Shown here piece by piece: positions 16,464-23,992 of a stretch of 43,138 nt of DNA; positions within the stretch are counted from its first letter, which is position 1; each line of letters begins with the position of its first letter. The notes under the pieces are model-generated. The model made no database searches, was not told the DNA's origin, and saw only the letters and a list, made by a program, of their open reading frames with translations. A program made the translations under genes and the position numbers. This DNA comes from an uncultured Lachnospiraceae bacterium (GTDB lineage: Bacteria; Bacillota; Clostridia; Lachnospirales; Lachnospiraceae): NCBI GenBank assembly GCA_902800325.1, contig CADCDW010000026.1:1-43138 (forward strand). Direction: 5' to 3'.

Positions 16464-17609
16464 GTGATACAGTTGATAAATTTTAATGTTCCGCCTTTTA
16501 TAGGCAACGAAATAGAATATGTTAAAACTGCTATAGAGAATCACAAAATATGCGGTGATGGAGATTTTACAAAAAAATGTAATGCATGGATAGAACAAAA
16601 TGCTCAAACAAAAAAAGCATTACTTACAACTTCGTGTACTCATGCGACTGAGATGGCAGCGATTTTGTGCGATATAAAACCCGGAGATGAGGTTATTATG
16701 CCGTCATATACATTTGTGTCTACAGCTGATGCATTTGTTTTGAGAGGTGCGAAGGCTGTTTTTGTCGATATAAGACCTGACACTATGAATATCGATGAAA
16801 AACTTATAGAAGATGCTATAACGGATAAAACCAAAGCCGTAGTTCCGGTTCACTATGCAGGTGTAGGTTGTGAGATGGATGAGATAATGAGAATTGCAAA
16901 AAAGCATAACCTTTATGTGGTTGAAGACGCGGCGCAAGGGATTATGAGTACATACAAAGGGAAGGCACTTGGATCTATAGGCGATTTTGGATGCTACAGT
17001 TTTCATGAAACCAAAAACTATTCAATGGGTGAAGGCGGGGCACTTCTGATAAAAGATGAGAATCATATTGAACGTGCTGAAATTATACGTGAAAAAGGGA
17101 CTAACAGAAGTAAGTTTTTCAGAGGACAGATAGATAAATATACATGGGTTGAAGCAGGTTCGTCATATCTTCCGAGTGAGATGAATGCGGCATATCTTTA
17201 TGCGCAGCTGGAGCAGGCTGATATGATAAATGAAAACAGATTAAAATCATGGAACAGTTATTATGAAATGCTAAAACCGCTTGCTGATGAAGGTAAAATT
17301 GAATTGCCGTTTATACCTAAAGAATGTGTGCATAATGCGCATATGTTTTATATAAAACTGAAAGATTTGGACATACGGACACGTTTTATAGATTATATGA
17401 AGAAAAACGGTGTATATTGCGTATTTCATTATATTCCATTACATTCTGCACCGGCAGGAGAGAAATACGGAAGATTTCATGGTAATGATAATTATACTAC
17501 AAAGGAAAGTGAACGACTTGTCAGATTGCCTATGTTTTATGGGCTAAAAGAATCAGAGGTTGAAATGATATGTGACAAGATTCGAGAGTTTTTTAAAAAT
17601 GCAAGATAA
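16464..17609 (+). CDS. dTDP-4-amino-4,6-dideoxygalactose transaminase (WecE/RffA-like)
   Basis: 381 residues of the DegT/DnrJ/EryC1/StrS class of PLP enzymes. It strongly resembles E. coli WecE along its whole length: the FNVPPFIGNE and CGDGDFTKKC N-terminus, VIMPSYTFVSTADAFVLRGA, VPVHYAGVGCEMD, VEDAAQG (Asp155), SFHETKNYS with the PLP lysine at 184, IIREKGTNRSKFFRGQ and YTTKESERLVRLPMFYG. It should aminate dTDP-4-keto-6-deoxyglucose. The start is GTG at 16464, or TTG at 16473 which matches the WecE N-terminus better; both have weak ribosome sites. No rmlA/rmlB is in view, so the nucleotide sugar must come from elsewhere. Confidence 0.9.
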   Translation: MIQLINFNVPPFIGNEIEYVKTAIENHKICGDGDFTKKCNAWIEQNAQTKKALLTTSCTHATEMAAILCDIKPGDEVIMPSYTFVSTADAFVLRGAKAVFVDIRPDTMNIDEKLIEDAITDKTKAVVPVHYAGVGCEMDEIMRIAKKHNLYVVEDAAQGIMSTYKGKALGSIGDFGCYSFHETKNYSMGEGGALLIKDENHIERAEIIREKGTNRSKFFRGQIDKYTWVEAGSSYLPSEMNAAYLYAQLEQADMINENRLKSWNSYYEMLKPLADEGKIELPFIPKECVHNAHMFYIKLKDLDIRTRFIDYMKKNGVYCVFHYIPLHSAPAGEKYGRFHGNDNYTTKESERLVRLPMFYGLKESEVEMICDKIREFFKNAR

Positions 17610-17946
17610 GATAAAATCATTTATTGAACTTCATGTTTTGTTGATTATATATTCGTTGGGTGGCATATGTTCCAAATTTGCAGGTCAGTCAAAGTTTTTA
17701 TCATTGAGGTTTTTCTTGTTCTATGGAATGGTCTTTTTGATTTTGGCTGTATATGCCATAGTATGGCAACAGATTTTAAAGAAACTGCCACTTGTAACGG
17801 CTTATGCCAATAAGGCGGTAACTGTTGTCTGGGGTTTGATATGGGGTATGTTGATTTTTAAAGAAAAGATTACCATAAATAATATTGTCGGCGCTTTGAT
17901 AATTATTGTTGGAATTTATATGGTGGTGAAGTCGGATGAATCATAA
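17599..17946 (+). CDS. Small EamA/SMR-type membrane protein, ArnE-like
   Basis: 115 residues from ATG 17599, which overlaps the end of the aminotransferase by 11 bases. Four membrane helices, with the family feature VTAYANKAVTVVWGLIWGMLIFKEKIT followed by a final helix. It forms a pair with the next gene (10-11 base overlap), the usual layout of heterodimeric ArnE/ArnF flippases that move undecaprenyl-phosphate-amino sugar across the membrane. The earlier in-frame ATG at 17572 lacks a ribosome site. Confidence 0.8.
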   Translation: MQDKIKSFIELHVLLIIYSLGGICSKFAGQSKFLSLRFFLFYGMVFLILAVYAIVWQQILKKLPLVTAYANKAVTVVWGLIWGMLIFKEKITINNIVGALIIIVGIYMVVKSDES

Positions 17947-18280
17947 TGTTTTATATATTTTATTATTTCTTATCTCTGTAATGGTTTCTTCTGTTTCACA
18001 GATTGTTTTAAAAAAAAGCGCCAACAAAACCTATGACAGTAAGATAAAGGAATATATGAATTTCCCTGTTATTTTTGCGTATGGATTATTTTTTTTATCA
18101 TCATTATTGACTGTTTGGGCATATAAATATGTACCGCTTTCCATGGGGCCGATATTGGAATCTACAGGATATATATGGGTTACTGTGCTTGGATATTTAA
18201 TACTAAAGGAGAAAATAACCAAGAATAAATTTTGGGGCATTTTTATCATAATTGTGGGAATTATTATATTTAATATCTGA
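17936..18280 (+). CDS. Small EamA/SMR-type membrane protein, ArnF-like
   Basis: 114 residues, four membrane helices, with VTVLGYLILKEKITKNKFWGI near the C-terminus, matching the equivalent part of its upstream partner. The start ATG lies inside the end of the previous gene, and GGTGGTGAAG provides the ribosome site. Together they would make a two-subunit flippase for a polyprenyl-phosphate sugar. A plain drug/metabolite transporter role is the alternative, but the neighbours favour the sugar-lipid role. Confidence 0.8.
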   Translation: MNHNVLYILLFLISVMVSSVSQIVLKKSANKTYDSKIKEYMNFPVIFAYGLFFLSSLLTVWAYKYVPLSMGPILESTGYIWVTVLGYLILKEKITKNKFWGIFIIIVGIIIFNI

Positions 18281-18292
18281 AAGGATCAGCAG

Positions 18293-18823
18293 ATGACAAT
18301 AGAAGGCAAGAAGATATATCTATCAAGTATTACCTATGATGATACAGATTCAATAATCGAATGGAGAAATAAAGAGTTTGTAAGAGAACAGTTTATTTAC
18401 AGAGAATTGTTTACACGAGATACTCATATAAACTGGATGAAGAAAATGGTTGAAACCGGTAAAGTTATTCAGTTTATTATATGCTTGAAAGAAAACAATA
18501 AAAAGATAGGTTCGGTATATTTGCGAGATATTGATGCAGAAAACAGAAAATGTGAATTTGGAATATTTATCGGCGAAGAAGATTGTATCGGATGTGGATA
18601 TGGCAGAGAAGCAGCAGAATTAATATGCAGTTATGCTTTTGAAAAACTTGGTATGTATAAAGTTTTCCTGAGAGTTTTATCGGATAATATTCGTGCACAA
18701 AAAAGTTATAAAAAGAGCGGATTTGAAGTTGAAGGAAAGTCGGTAGCTGATATCTGGATTGACGGTAGACCTATTGATGTGATATTTATGGCTAAATTTA
18801 AAGAAAATAAAAAACAGGGATGA
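18293..18823 (+). CDS. GNAT acetyltransferase (RimJ/PseH-like), likely amino-sugar N-acetyltransferase
   Basis: 176 residues. Begins IEGKKIYLSSITYDDTDSII-EWRN and carries GCGYGREAAELICSYAF (acetyl-CoA loop) and LRVLSDNIRAQKSYKKSGFEVEG, the pattern of the RimJ/RimL/PseH branch. Just after the flippase pair and before the GT2 gene, the simplest role is N-acetylation of the 4-amino group made by the WecE-like enzyme, as WecD does in enterobacterial common antigen synthesis. That assignment is inference from context. Ribosome site AAAGGATCAGCAG before ATG 18293. Confidence 0.85.
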   Translation: MTIEGKKIYLSSITYDDTDSIIEWRNKEFVREQFIYRELFTRDTHINWMKKMVETGKVIQFIICLKENNKKIGSVYLRDIDAENRKCEFGIFIGEEDCIGCGYGREAAELICSYAFEKLGMYKVFLRVLSDNIRAQKSYKKSGFEVEGKSVADIWIDGRPIDVIFMAKFKENKKQG

Positions 18824-18827
18824 AAAA

Positions 18828-19763
18828 ATGAAAAAGAAAATATCTTTTGTAATACCATGTTACTGCTCGGAAAAAACAATTGATAGTGTTGTTTGTGAAA
18901 TTAAAGAAACGATGAATGGATTAACCCGATATGACTACGAAATAGTTCTTATAAATGATTCATCACCGGATAACACATATGATGTTTTAAAAAAGATATG
19001 TAACACTGAAAACAACATAACTGTAATTGATATGGCTAAAAATTTTGGTCAACATGCGGCACTTATGGCAGGCTTTGGTATAGCTTGTGGCGATATCGTT
19101 GTTTGCCTTGATGATGATGGACAAACTCCTGCGGATGAGGTAGGGAAGTTGCTGGATGAGATAGAGAATGGTTACGATGTTGTTTATGCCAGATATGAAG
19201 AAAAGAAACATTCAAAATTCAGAAATTTTGGAAGTAAGATAAATAAAGCAATGACGGAACAGTTGCTTGGAAAACCTAAAAATCTATATGTGACAAGTTA
19301 TTTTGCCATGAAACGTTTTGTTGTAGATGAGATTCTCAAATATCAAAATGCTTTTCCGTATGTTATAGGCTTGGTTTTGAGAACAACAAATAAAATCTGT
19401 AATGTAAATGTATCACATAGAGAAAGAAAAATCGGTTCATCAGGTTATTCTTTAAAGAAGCTTATAGCTTTGTGGGTCAATGGATTTACATCTTTTTCAG
19501 TGAAACCACTAAGGTTTTCTACCTGTTGCGGTTTTATAGTTGCATTTTTGGGATTTATATATGCTATTTGGACTGTTATAAATAAATTTATAAATCCTGA
19601 TGTTCCTCTTGGTTGGAGTTCCACAATTTCAATTATGTTGATCATAGGTGGAATGATTTTACTTGTGCTTGGAATGATAGGTGAATATATAGGTCGAATA
19701 TATATATGTATCAATAATTCACCGCAATATGTAGTCAGAGAGATAGTCAAAAAAGACATTTAG
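18828..19763 (+). CDS. Polyprenyl-phosphate glycosyltransferase, GT2 (ArnC-like)
   Basis: 311 residues. GT-A fold with FVIPCYCSEKTI at the N-terminus and the metal-binding CLDDDGQTP near residue 100; two membrane helices at about 225-250 and 262-285 anchor it, the DPM1/ArnC/GtrB topology. GQHAALMAGF and the RKIGSSGYSLKKL segment are typical. It would load a sugar from its nucleotide donor onto undecaprenyl phosphate at the inner face of the membrane. It starts 4 bases after the acetyltransferase stop, so they are cotranscribed. Confidence 0.9.
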   Translation: MKKKISFVIPCYCSEKTIDSVVCEIKETMNGLTRYDYEIVLINDSSPDNTYDVLKKICNTENNITVIDMAKNFGQHAALMAGFGIACGDIVVCLDDDGQTPADEVGKLLDEIENGYDVVYARYEEKKHSKFRNFGSKINKAMTEQLLGKPKNLYVTSYFAMKRFVVDEILKYQNAFPYVIGLVLRTTNKICNVNVSHRERKIGSSGYSLKKLIALWVNGFTSFSVKPLRFSTCCGFIVAFLGFIYAIWTVINKFINPDVPLGWSSTISIMLIIGGMILLVLGMIGEYIGRIYICINNSPQYVVREIVKKDI

Positions 19764-19786
19764 TGTTTTATGGAAGAAGGTAAAAT

Positions 19787-20074
19787 ATGAGGAAAACAAC
19801 AAAAACAAAATTGATTGCTGCAGCTTTGACCAGTGGTGTGTTTTTGGCAGGGTTTACAAGCTGCAGGTCTCAAAAAAATGATAAAAAAACCGATACGACT
19901 TCGACAAATGCAACTACAAATGAGGAATACGATATAACGGAACCGCAAACTGTGTATGGACCGCCTCCTGCACTTGATGATGAGAAAACTACGGAAGAGA
20001 TTACTACAGAAAAATATAATCCGGAAGATGACGTGCCGGAGGATGTGTATGGACCGCCGGAGGATTTTAATTAG
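19787..20074 (+). CDS. Small Thr/Glu-rich lipoprotein with two VYGPP motifs
   Basis: 95 residues. Lys-rich N-terminus, a hydrophobic stretch (9-24) and Cys26 in FLAGFTSC, a plausible though not ideal lipobox. The mature part is disordered, rich in Thr, Asp and Glu, and contains VYGPPP at 56-61 and VYGPPEDF at 87-94, close to the C-terminus. The two motifs are followed by acidic residues. It starts 23 bases after the GT2 gene with GAAGAAGG upstream, so it may be the last gene of that operon. The next gene encodes a radical SAM/SPASM enzyme, which makes this a candidate substrate for post-translational modification. No homologous function is known to me with certainty. Confidence 0.85.
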   Translation: MRKTTKTKLIAAALTSGVFLAGFTSCRSQKNDKKTDTTSTNATTNEEYDITEPQTVYGPPPALDDEKTTEEITTEKYNPEDDVPEDVYGPPEDFN

Positions 20075-20128
20075 GGTGTTCTTTCGGTGCTTTAAAGAAA
20101 ATATGTTAGATTTTTAATGGGGTGATCT

Positions 20129-20182
20129 GTCAGGCTTTACAAAGAGTGCATAAGAAATCTTAATTGGAGAGATTTGCCTGAC
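20129..20182 (+). promoter_or_regulatory. Inverted repeat upstream of the radical SAM gene
   Basis: GTCAGGC (20129-20135) pairs with GCCTGAC (20176-20182) around a 40-base loop; a smaller TTCTTT/AAAGAA hairpin precedes it just after the lipoprotein stop. It lies 36 bases before the radical SAM start. It could regulate the ratio of substrate to maturase; no T-run terminator is seen. Confidence 0.4.
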
Positions 20183-20218
20183 TTAAAGAACGCTTGAAAA
20201 TTGCGTGGGGTAATTTAT

Positions 20219-21292
20219 ATGTTGGATGTCAATACAAAATTTAAACATATGAAGCAACTTTCAGAGTATAGGGAAGGTCTGAAGAAAAAGCCGTTACTTA
20301 AGAATCTGTTTTTGGAACTTACCATCAGGTGTAATGAGCATTGTATTCATTGTGGAAGCTTCTGCGGAGATGTGCAAAATGAAGAGTTAACTTTGGAACA
20401 GTACAAAACATTTTTAGATGAGGTAAAAGAAGACTTTGGAACGGAAGGATATATGCTTTGCATAACCGGTGGGGAACCGCTTCTTCGAAAAGATTTTTTT
20501 GAGATTATGAATTATGCTCATATGCTTGGATTTAAGTGGGGAATGACGAGTAATGGCATATTGATTACACTTGAAGTCGCAGCAAAACTACATGAGGCGG
20601 GTATGGGTACCATATCTGTAAGTATAGACGGTTTGGAAGATACACATGATTCTTTCAGGCAGACCAAAGGTGGCTACAGGAAAGCTATGGAGGGTATCCA
20701 AAATCTTATAGATGTAGGCAGGTTTAAAACGATTCAGGTTACTACTGTGGTTACACACCAAAATATAGGCGAATTAGATGCCTTATATGATATATTTGAC
20801 AAAATGGATATTGATTCATGGAGAGTTATAAATATCGAGCCTATGGGAAGGGCAAAGCTTCATCCTGAACTAATACTCAACAAGGAAGATTACAGGTATC
20901 TCATGGAATTTATCAGAGATAAGAGAATGGCCGGCGAGCCTGTGGAATACGGCTGTAGTCATTATCTGGGAGCCGAGTATGAACATGAGATAAGGGATTG
21001 GTACTTCATCTGTTCGGCAGGGCTATATGTCGCAAGCATTACTGCAAACGGCGATATAATAGCCTGTCTTGATATAGAGCGAAGACCGGAGCTTGTCCAG
21101 GGAAATATCTTAAAAGACAGATTTAAGGATGTATGGGAAAACCGATTCAAGGAATTCAGAATTGATTTAAGTGACAGATGTAGCAAATGTCAAAATTGCA
21201 GTGAAAAAGACAGATGTCATGGAGATTCCTATCATAGTTGGGATTTTGATAGAGGCGAACCGATTTTATGTTTTAGGGATATATTGTTTTAA
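20219..21292 (+). CDS. Radical SAM/SPASM domain protein, probable peptide or lipoprotein maturase
   Basis: 357 residues from ATG 20219; the TTG 18 bases upstream is an alternative. The radical SAM cluster motif is CNEHCIHC (C-x3-C-x2-C) near residue 40, in ELTIRCNEHCIHCGSFCG, followed by CITGGEPLLRKDFF and VSIDGLEDTHDSFR. The C-terminal SPASM region has cysteines in GCSHYLG, FICSAG, IACLD and CSKCQNCSEKDRC...ILC, enough for two auxiliary 4Fe-4S clusters. This layout is typical of enzymes that modify ribosomally made peptides. The C-I-H-C-G-S-x-C form resembles the 'rSAM/lipoprotein' enzymes known from Bacteroidetes. The neighbouring VYGPP lipoprotein is the obvious candidate substrate. Confidence 0.88.
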   Translation: MLDVNTKFKHMKQLSEYREGLKKKPLLKNLFLELTIRCNEHCIHCGSFCGDVQNEELTLEQYKTFLDEVKEDFGTEGYMLCITGGEPLLRKDFFEIMNYAHMLGFKWGMTSNGILITLEVAAKLHEAGMGTISVSIDGLEDTHDSFRQTKGGYRKAMEGIQNLIDVGRFKTIQVTTVVTHQNIGELDALYDIFDKMDIDSWRVINIEPMGRAKLHPELILNKEDYRYLMEFIRDKRMAGEPVEYGCSHYLGAEYEHEIRDWYFICSAGLYVASITANGDIIACLDIERRPELVQGNILKDRFKDVWENRFKEFRIDLSDRCSKCQNCSEKDRCHGDSYHSWDFDRGEPILCFRDILF

Positions 21293-21384
21293 TAAAGATA
21301 TTTTTGACATAAAAAGAGAATTTTTTTGATGTTTTTTTTGACAAAAAGTTAAAATGATAATAGAGTTTTAATGCTATTTATTCT

Positions 21385-21413
21385 TTGACAATACAGTTTT
21401 AATGGAGTATAAT
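21385..21413 (+). promoter_or_regulatory. Consensus promoter of greA
   Basis: TTGACA (21385-21390), 17-base spacer, TATAAT (21408-21413): a perfect sigma-A promoter. A second, weaker candidate (TTGACA about 50 bases upstream with TAGAGT) precedes it. The leader to greA is about 90 bases. Confidence 0.9.
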
Positions 21414-21507
21414 TGTAGCATTGAAATTTTGTAAAATAATATGATGAATGATTTGAAAGATATTTGTGTCAGGCTGCATTCATCAATATGTAGAAAGGGA
21501 TTTTGAT

Positions 21508-21987
21508 ATGGCAGAGAAGAAAAATATTCTTAGTTATGAAGGCCTTAAAGAGTTAGAGGATGAGTTACAGGAGTTAAAGGTCAATAAAAGACAGGAGGTT
21601 GCTCAGAAGTTAAAGGAAGCAAGAGCACAGGGTGACTTATCTGAAAATGCTGAGTACGATGCTGCTAAGGATGAACAGCGTGATATCGAGGCAAGAATTG
21701 AAGAGATAGAGAAAATCCTTAAAAATGCTGAGGTATTTGATGAGGAGGAGTCAGAGGCGGGAACAGTAAATTTCGGTTCAAATGTTGTACTTCATGATAT
21801 CGATATGGACGAGGTTGTTGAGTACAAGATAGTAGGTTCAACCGAGGCAAACTTCCTTAAGGGCAAAATCTCAAATGAATCCCCTCTCGGTGCAGCAATT
21901 ATGAGAAAGAAAATCGGTGATGTGGTTACTGTTGAAGCTCCAGACGGAGAGTTTCAGTACAAGATACTTGATATAAGAAAGAAGTAA
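21508..21987 (+). CDS. greA: Transcription elongation factor GreA
   Basis: 159 residues, standard length. It rescues backtracked RNA polymerase by stimulating transcript cleavage through its coiled coil. N-terminal coiled coil 10-75 with LKEARAQGDLSENAEYDAAK (the acidic tip), then the C-terminal FKBP-like domain NFGSNVVLHDID...SPLGAAIMRKKIGDVVTVEAP. The start is ATG 21508 with AAAGGGA 8 bases upstream; the frame is open upstream to 21466, but that lacks a site. greA followed by lysS is a widespread Firmicutes order. Confidence 0.96.
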   Translation: MAEKKNILSYEGLKELEDELQELKVNKRQEVAQKLKEARAQGDLSENAEYDAAKDEQRDIEARIEEIEKILKNAEVFDEEESEAGTVNFGSNVVLHDIDMDEVVEYKIVGSTEANFLKGKISNESPLGAAIMRKKIGDVVTVEAPDGEFQYKILDIRKK

Positions 21988-22066
21988 TTGATTATAAAAT
22001 GCGAGTACGAGTGGCTTGAGTTTTTTCAGGCTGCGGTTACTTAAGGTAAATGAAGTATGATGATTA

Positions 22067-22100
22067 ATCGGTTCCTTTTTTGGTATAAGAAGGAACCGAT
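22067..22100 (+). promoter_or_regulatory. Hairpin between greA and lysS
   Basis: ATCGGTTCCTT (22067-22077) and AAGGAACCGAT (22090-22100), a perfect 11-bp stem, end 34 bases before the lysS start. There is no T-run after it on the + strand. No T-box consensus is present. Confidence 0.55.
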
Positions 22101-22134
22101 AATAAATTAAAGGAAAAGTTAGGAAAGAAAAGAT

Positions 22135-23763
22135 ATGGCAGAAAACCAAAATAAGAACAATAATGAACAGCCTAAAGAGCAGGATATAAACCAGCTTTTA
22201 AAGGTAAGAAGAGAAAAGCTCGCAGAGCTTCAGGCAGCAGGAAAAGATCCATTTGTGATAACTAAGTATGATGTGACTCATCATACATCTGATTGTGTGG
22301 CTTTATATGAAAAGTTAGAAAGCGAGTTGCTTGCAGACAGAACACCTGTAGATGTGACAGGACTTCCTGAAGAGGAAGCAAGACCGTTAAGAAAGAAAGA
22401 TTACGAAGAACGCCGAGCTATAATGGATGCATCACCTATAGAGGTAAGTGTGGCAGGTCGTCTCATGAGCAAGCGTATCATGGGTAAGGCTTCATTTTCC
22501 AATATACAGGATAAATCGGGCAATATACAGATATATGTTGCAAGAGACAATATAGGCGAAGAAAACTATGCAGACTATAAGAAGTATGATGTAGGTGATA
22601 TCGTCGGTATAAAGGGATATGTATTCAGAACCATGACAGGTGAGATTTCAATTCATGTAAATGAAGTAACACTTCTTACCAAGTCACTTCAGATACTTCC
22701 GGAGAAGTATCACGGTCTTACCAATACCGACATGAGATATCGTCAAAGATATACAGACCTTATCATGAATGCCGACGTAAAAGATACATTTATAAAGCGT
22801 TCAAAGATAATCGCAGCTATAAGAAAATTCCTTGCGGGCAAGGACTTCATGGAAGTTGAAACACCTATGCTTGTTTCAAATGCGGGCGGTGCTGCGGCAA
22901 GACCTTTCGAGACACATTTCAACGCTCTCGGCGAGGACTTGAAGCTTCGTATATCACTTGAGCTTTACTTAAAGAGACTTATCGTTGGCGGACTTGAAAG
23001 AGTATACGAAATCGGCCGAGTATTCAGAAATGAGGGCCTAGATACAAGACATAACCCTGAGTTCACTCTCATGGAACTTTATCAGGCATATACAGATTAC
23101 AACGGTATGATGGACCTCACCGAGGAAATGTATCGCTATATAGCACAGGAAGTTCTCGGTACAACTACCATCACTTACCAGGGGGTAGAGATGGATCTTG
23201 GCAAGCCGTTTGAAAGAATTACAATGGTTGATGCCGTAAAGAAATATGCGGGCGTTGACTGGAATGACATAAAAACACTTGAAGATGCAAGAAAGATTGC
23301 AGACGAAAAGCATGTTGAGTACGAAGACAGACACAAGAAGGGCGATATATTAAATCTCTTCTTTGAAGAATATGTGGAGGAACATCTTATCCAGCCTACA
23401 TTTGTAATGGATCATCCTATAGAAATCTCACCTCTTACAAAGAAGAAACCGGAAAATCCGGAATACGTGGAGCGTTTTGAGATGTTTATGAACGGATGGG
23501 AAATGTGCAATGCATATTCTGAGCTTAATGACCCTATCGATCAAAGAGAACGTTTCGCTGAGCAGGATAAGCTTGCAGATGCCGGTGACGAGGAAGCCAA
23601 CCATACTGATGAGGACTTCTTAAATGCACTTGAAATCGGTATGCCACCTACAGGCGGTATCGGATATGGAATAGACAGACTTTGTATGTTGATGACGGAT
23701 AGTCCGGCGATAAGGGATGTGTTGTTGTTCCCGACGCTAAAAAGCCAACCGTCCAAAAGCTAA
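22135..23763 (+). CDS. lysS: Lysyl-tRNA synthetase, class II, with altered C-terminal tail
   Basis: 542 residues. It charges tRNA-Lys. An N-terminal OB-fold anticodon-binding domain (about 70-190) is followed by the class II catalytic core with motif 2 ([22 protein letters not shown]) and motif 3 ([17 protein letters not shown]). The protein ends [13 protein letters not shown], where the conserved family sequence stops at about FPT-x-K. Codon choice changes near the end: CCT, ACA and GGT style gives way to TTG ATG ACG, CCG GCG, AGG and TTG TTG TTC CCG ACG. This suggests the last 60 bases or so were supplied by the mobile element inserted just downstream, which restored the gene. The start ATG 22135 follows GGAAAGAAAAGAT. 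Confidence 0.95.
   Translation: MAENQNKNNNEQPKEQDINQLLKVRREKLAELQAAGKDPFVITKYDVTHHTSDCVALYEKLESELLADRTPVDVTGLPEEEARPLRKKDYEERRAIMDASPIEVSVAGRLMSKRIMGKASFSNIQDKSGNIQIYVARDNIGEENYADYKKYDVGDIVGIKGYVFRTMTGEISIHVNEVTLLTKSLQILPEKYHGLTNTDMRYRQRYTDLIMNADVKDTFIKRSKIIAAIRKFLAGKDFMEVETPMLVSNAGGAAARPFETHFNALGEDLKLRISLELYLKRLIVGGLERVYEIGRVFRNEGLDTRHNPEFTLMELYQAYTDYNGMMDLTEEMYRYIAQEVLGTTTITYQGVEMDLGKPFERITMVDAVKKYAGVDWNDIKTLEDARKIADEKHVEYEDRHKKGDILNLFFEEYVEEHLIQPTFVMDHPIEISPLTKKKPENPEYVERFEMFMNGWEMCNAYSELNDPIDQRERFAEQDKLADAGDEEANHTDEDFLNALEIGMPPTGGIGYGIDRLCMLMTDSPAIRDVLLFPTLKSQPSKS
23680..23763 (+). other. Candidate left attachment junction (attL) in the lysS 3' end
   Basis: Chromosomal synteny (greA-lysS) stops here and conjugative-element genes start within 250 bases. 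The codon-use change inside lysS places the crossover roughly between 23680 and 23740. The repeat partner (attR) would be outside the window, so the core cannot be defined. Confidence 0.45.
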
Positions 23764-23831
23764 GTAAATTAGCGGGTTTAGAGTTGGAAATACCGGATAG
23801 TACAACAAAAGTACAACAAATTTGTGCTTGA
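23703..23831 (+). pseudogene. Possible 3' fragment of a tyrosine recombinase gene
   Basis: In a different frame from lysS and overlapping its end, this stretch is open for 42 codons and ends KLAGLELEIPDS-TTKVQQICA. A T-T-K-V-Q-Q tail after an amphipathic helix is the style of C-termini seen in phage and ICE tyrosine integrases. No catalytic residues are included. It may be coincidence, an integrase remnant, or an integrase 3' end split by integration. Confidence 0.25.
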
Positions 23832-23880
23832 TAATACCGAATAATTAACAATAATTACTTTTTCAATAGCAATACAGATA

Positions 23881-23898
23881 CTTGAATTTAGATTCAAG
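23881..23898 (+). promoter_or_regulatory. Small perfect hairpin upstream of the lysS terminator
   Basis: CTTGAAT-ttag-ATTCAAG, a 7-bp stem 12 bases before the main terminator. Possibly a recombinase arm site or part of the terminator region. Confidence 0.4.
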
Positions 23899-23909
23899 GA
23901 AGTGATTCT

Positions 23910-23952
23910 AAGTCACATTTCTAAAAGAAATTTTAGAAATGTGACTTTTTTT
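23910..23952 (+). terminator. Strong rho-independent terminator at the element's left end
   Basis: AAGTCACATTTCTAAAA-GAAA-TTTTAGAAATGTGACTT is a perfect 17-bp stem with a GAAA tetraloop (23910-23947), followed by a T-run. It insulates the element from lysS transcription. Confidence 0.93.
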
Positions 23953-23992
23953 GTTGGTACTTGAACTCCTAAAAAATTTGAGGTGGAACATT

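Noticed and set aside
21988-22134. T-box riboswitch before lysS
   Set aside because: Only one 11-bp hairpin is present; there is no T-box sequence and no antiterminator/terminator pair.
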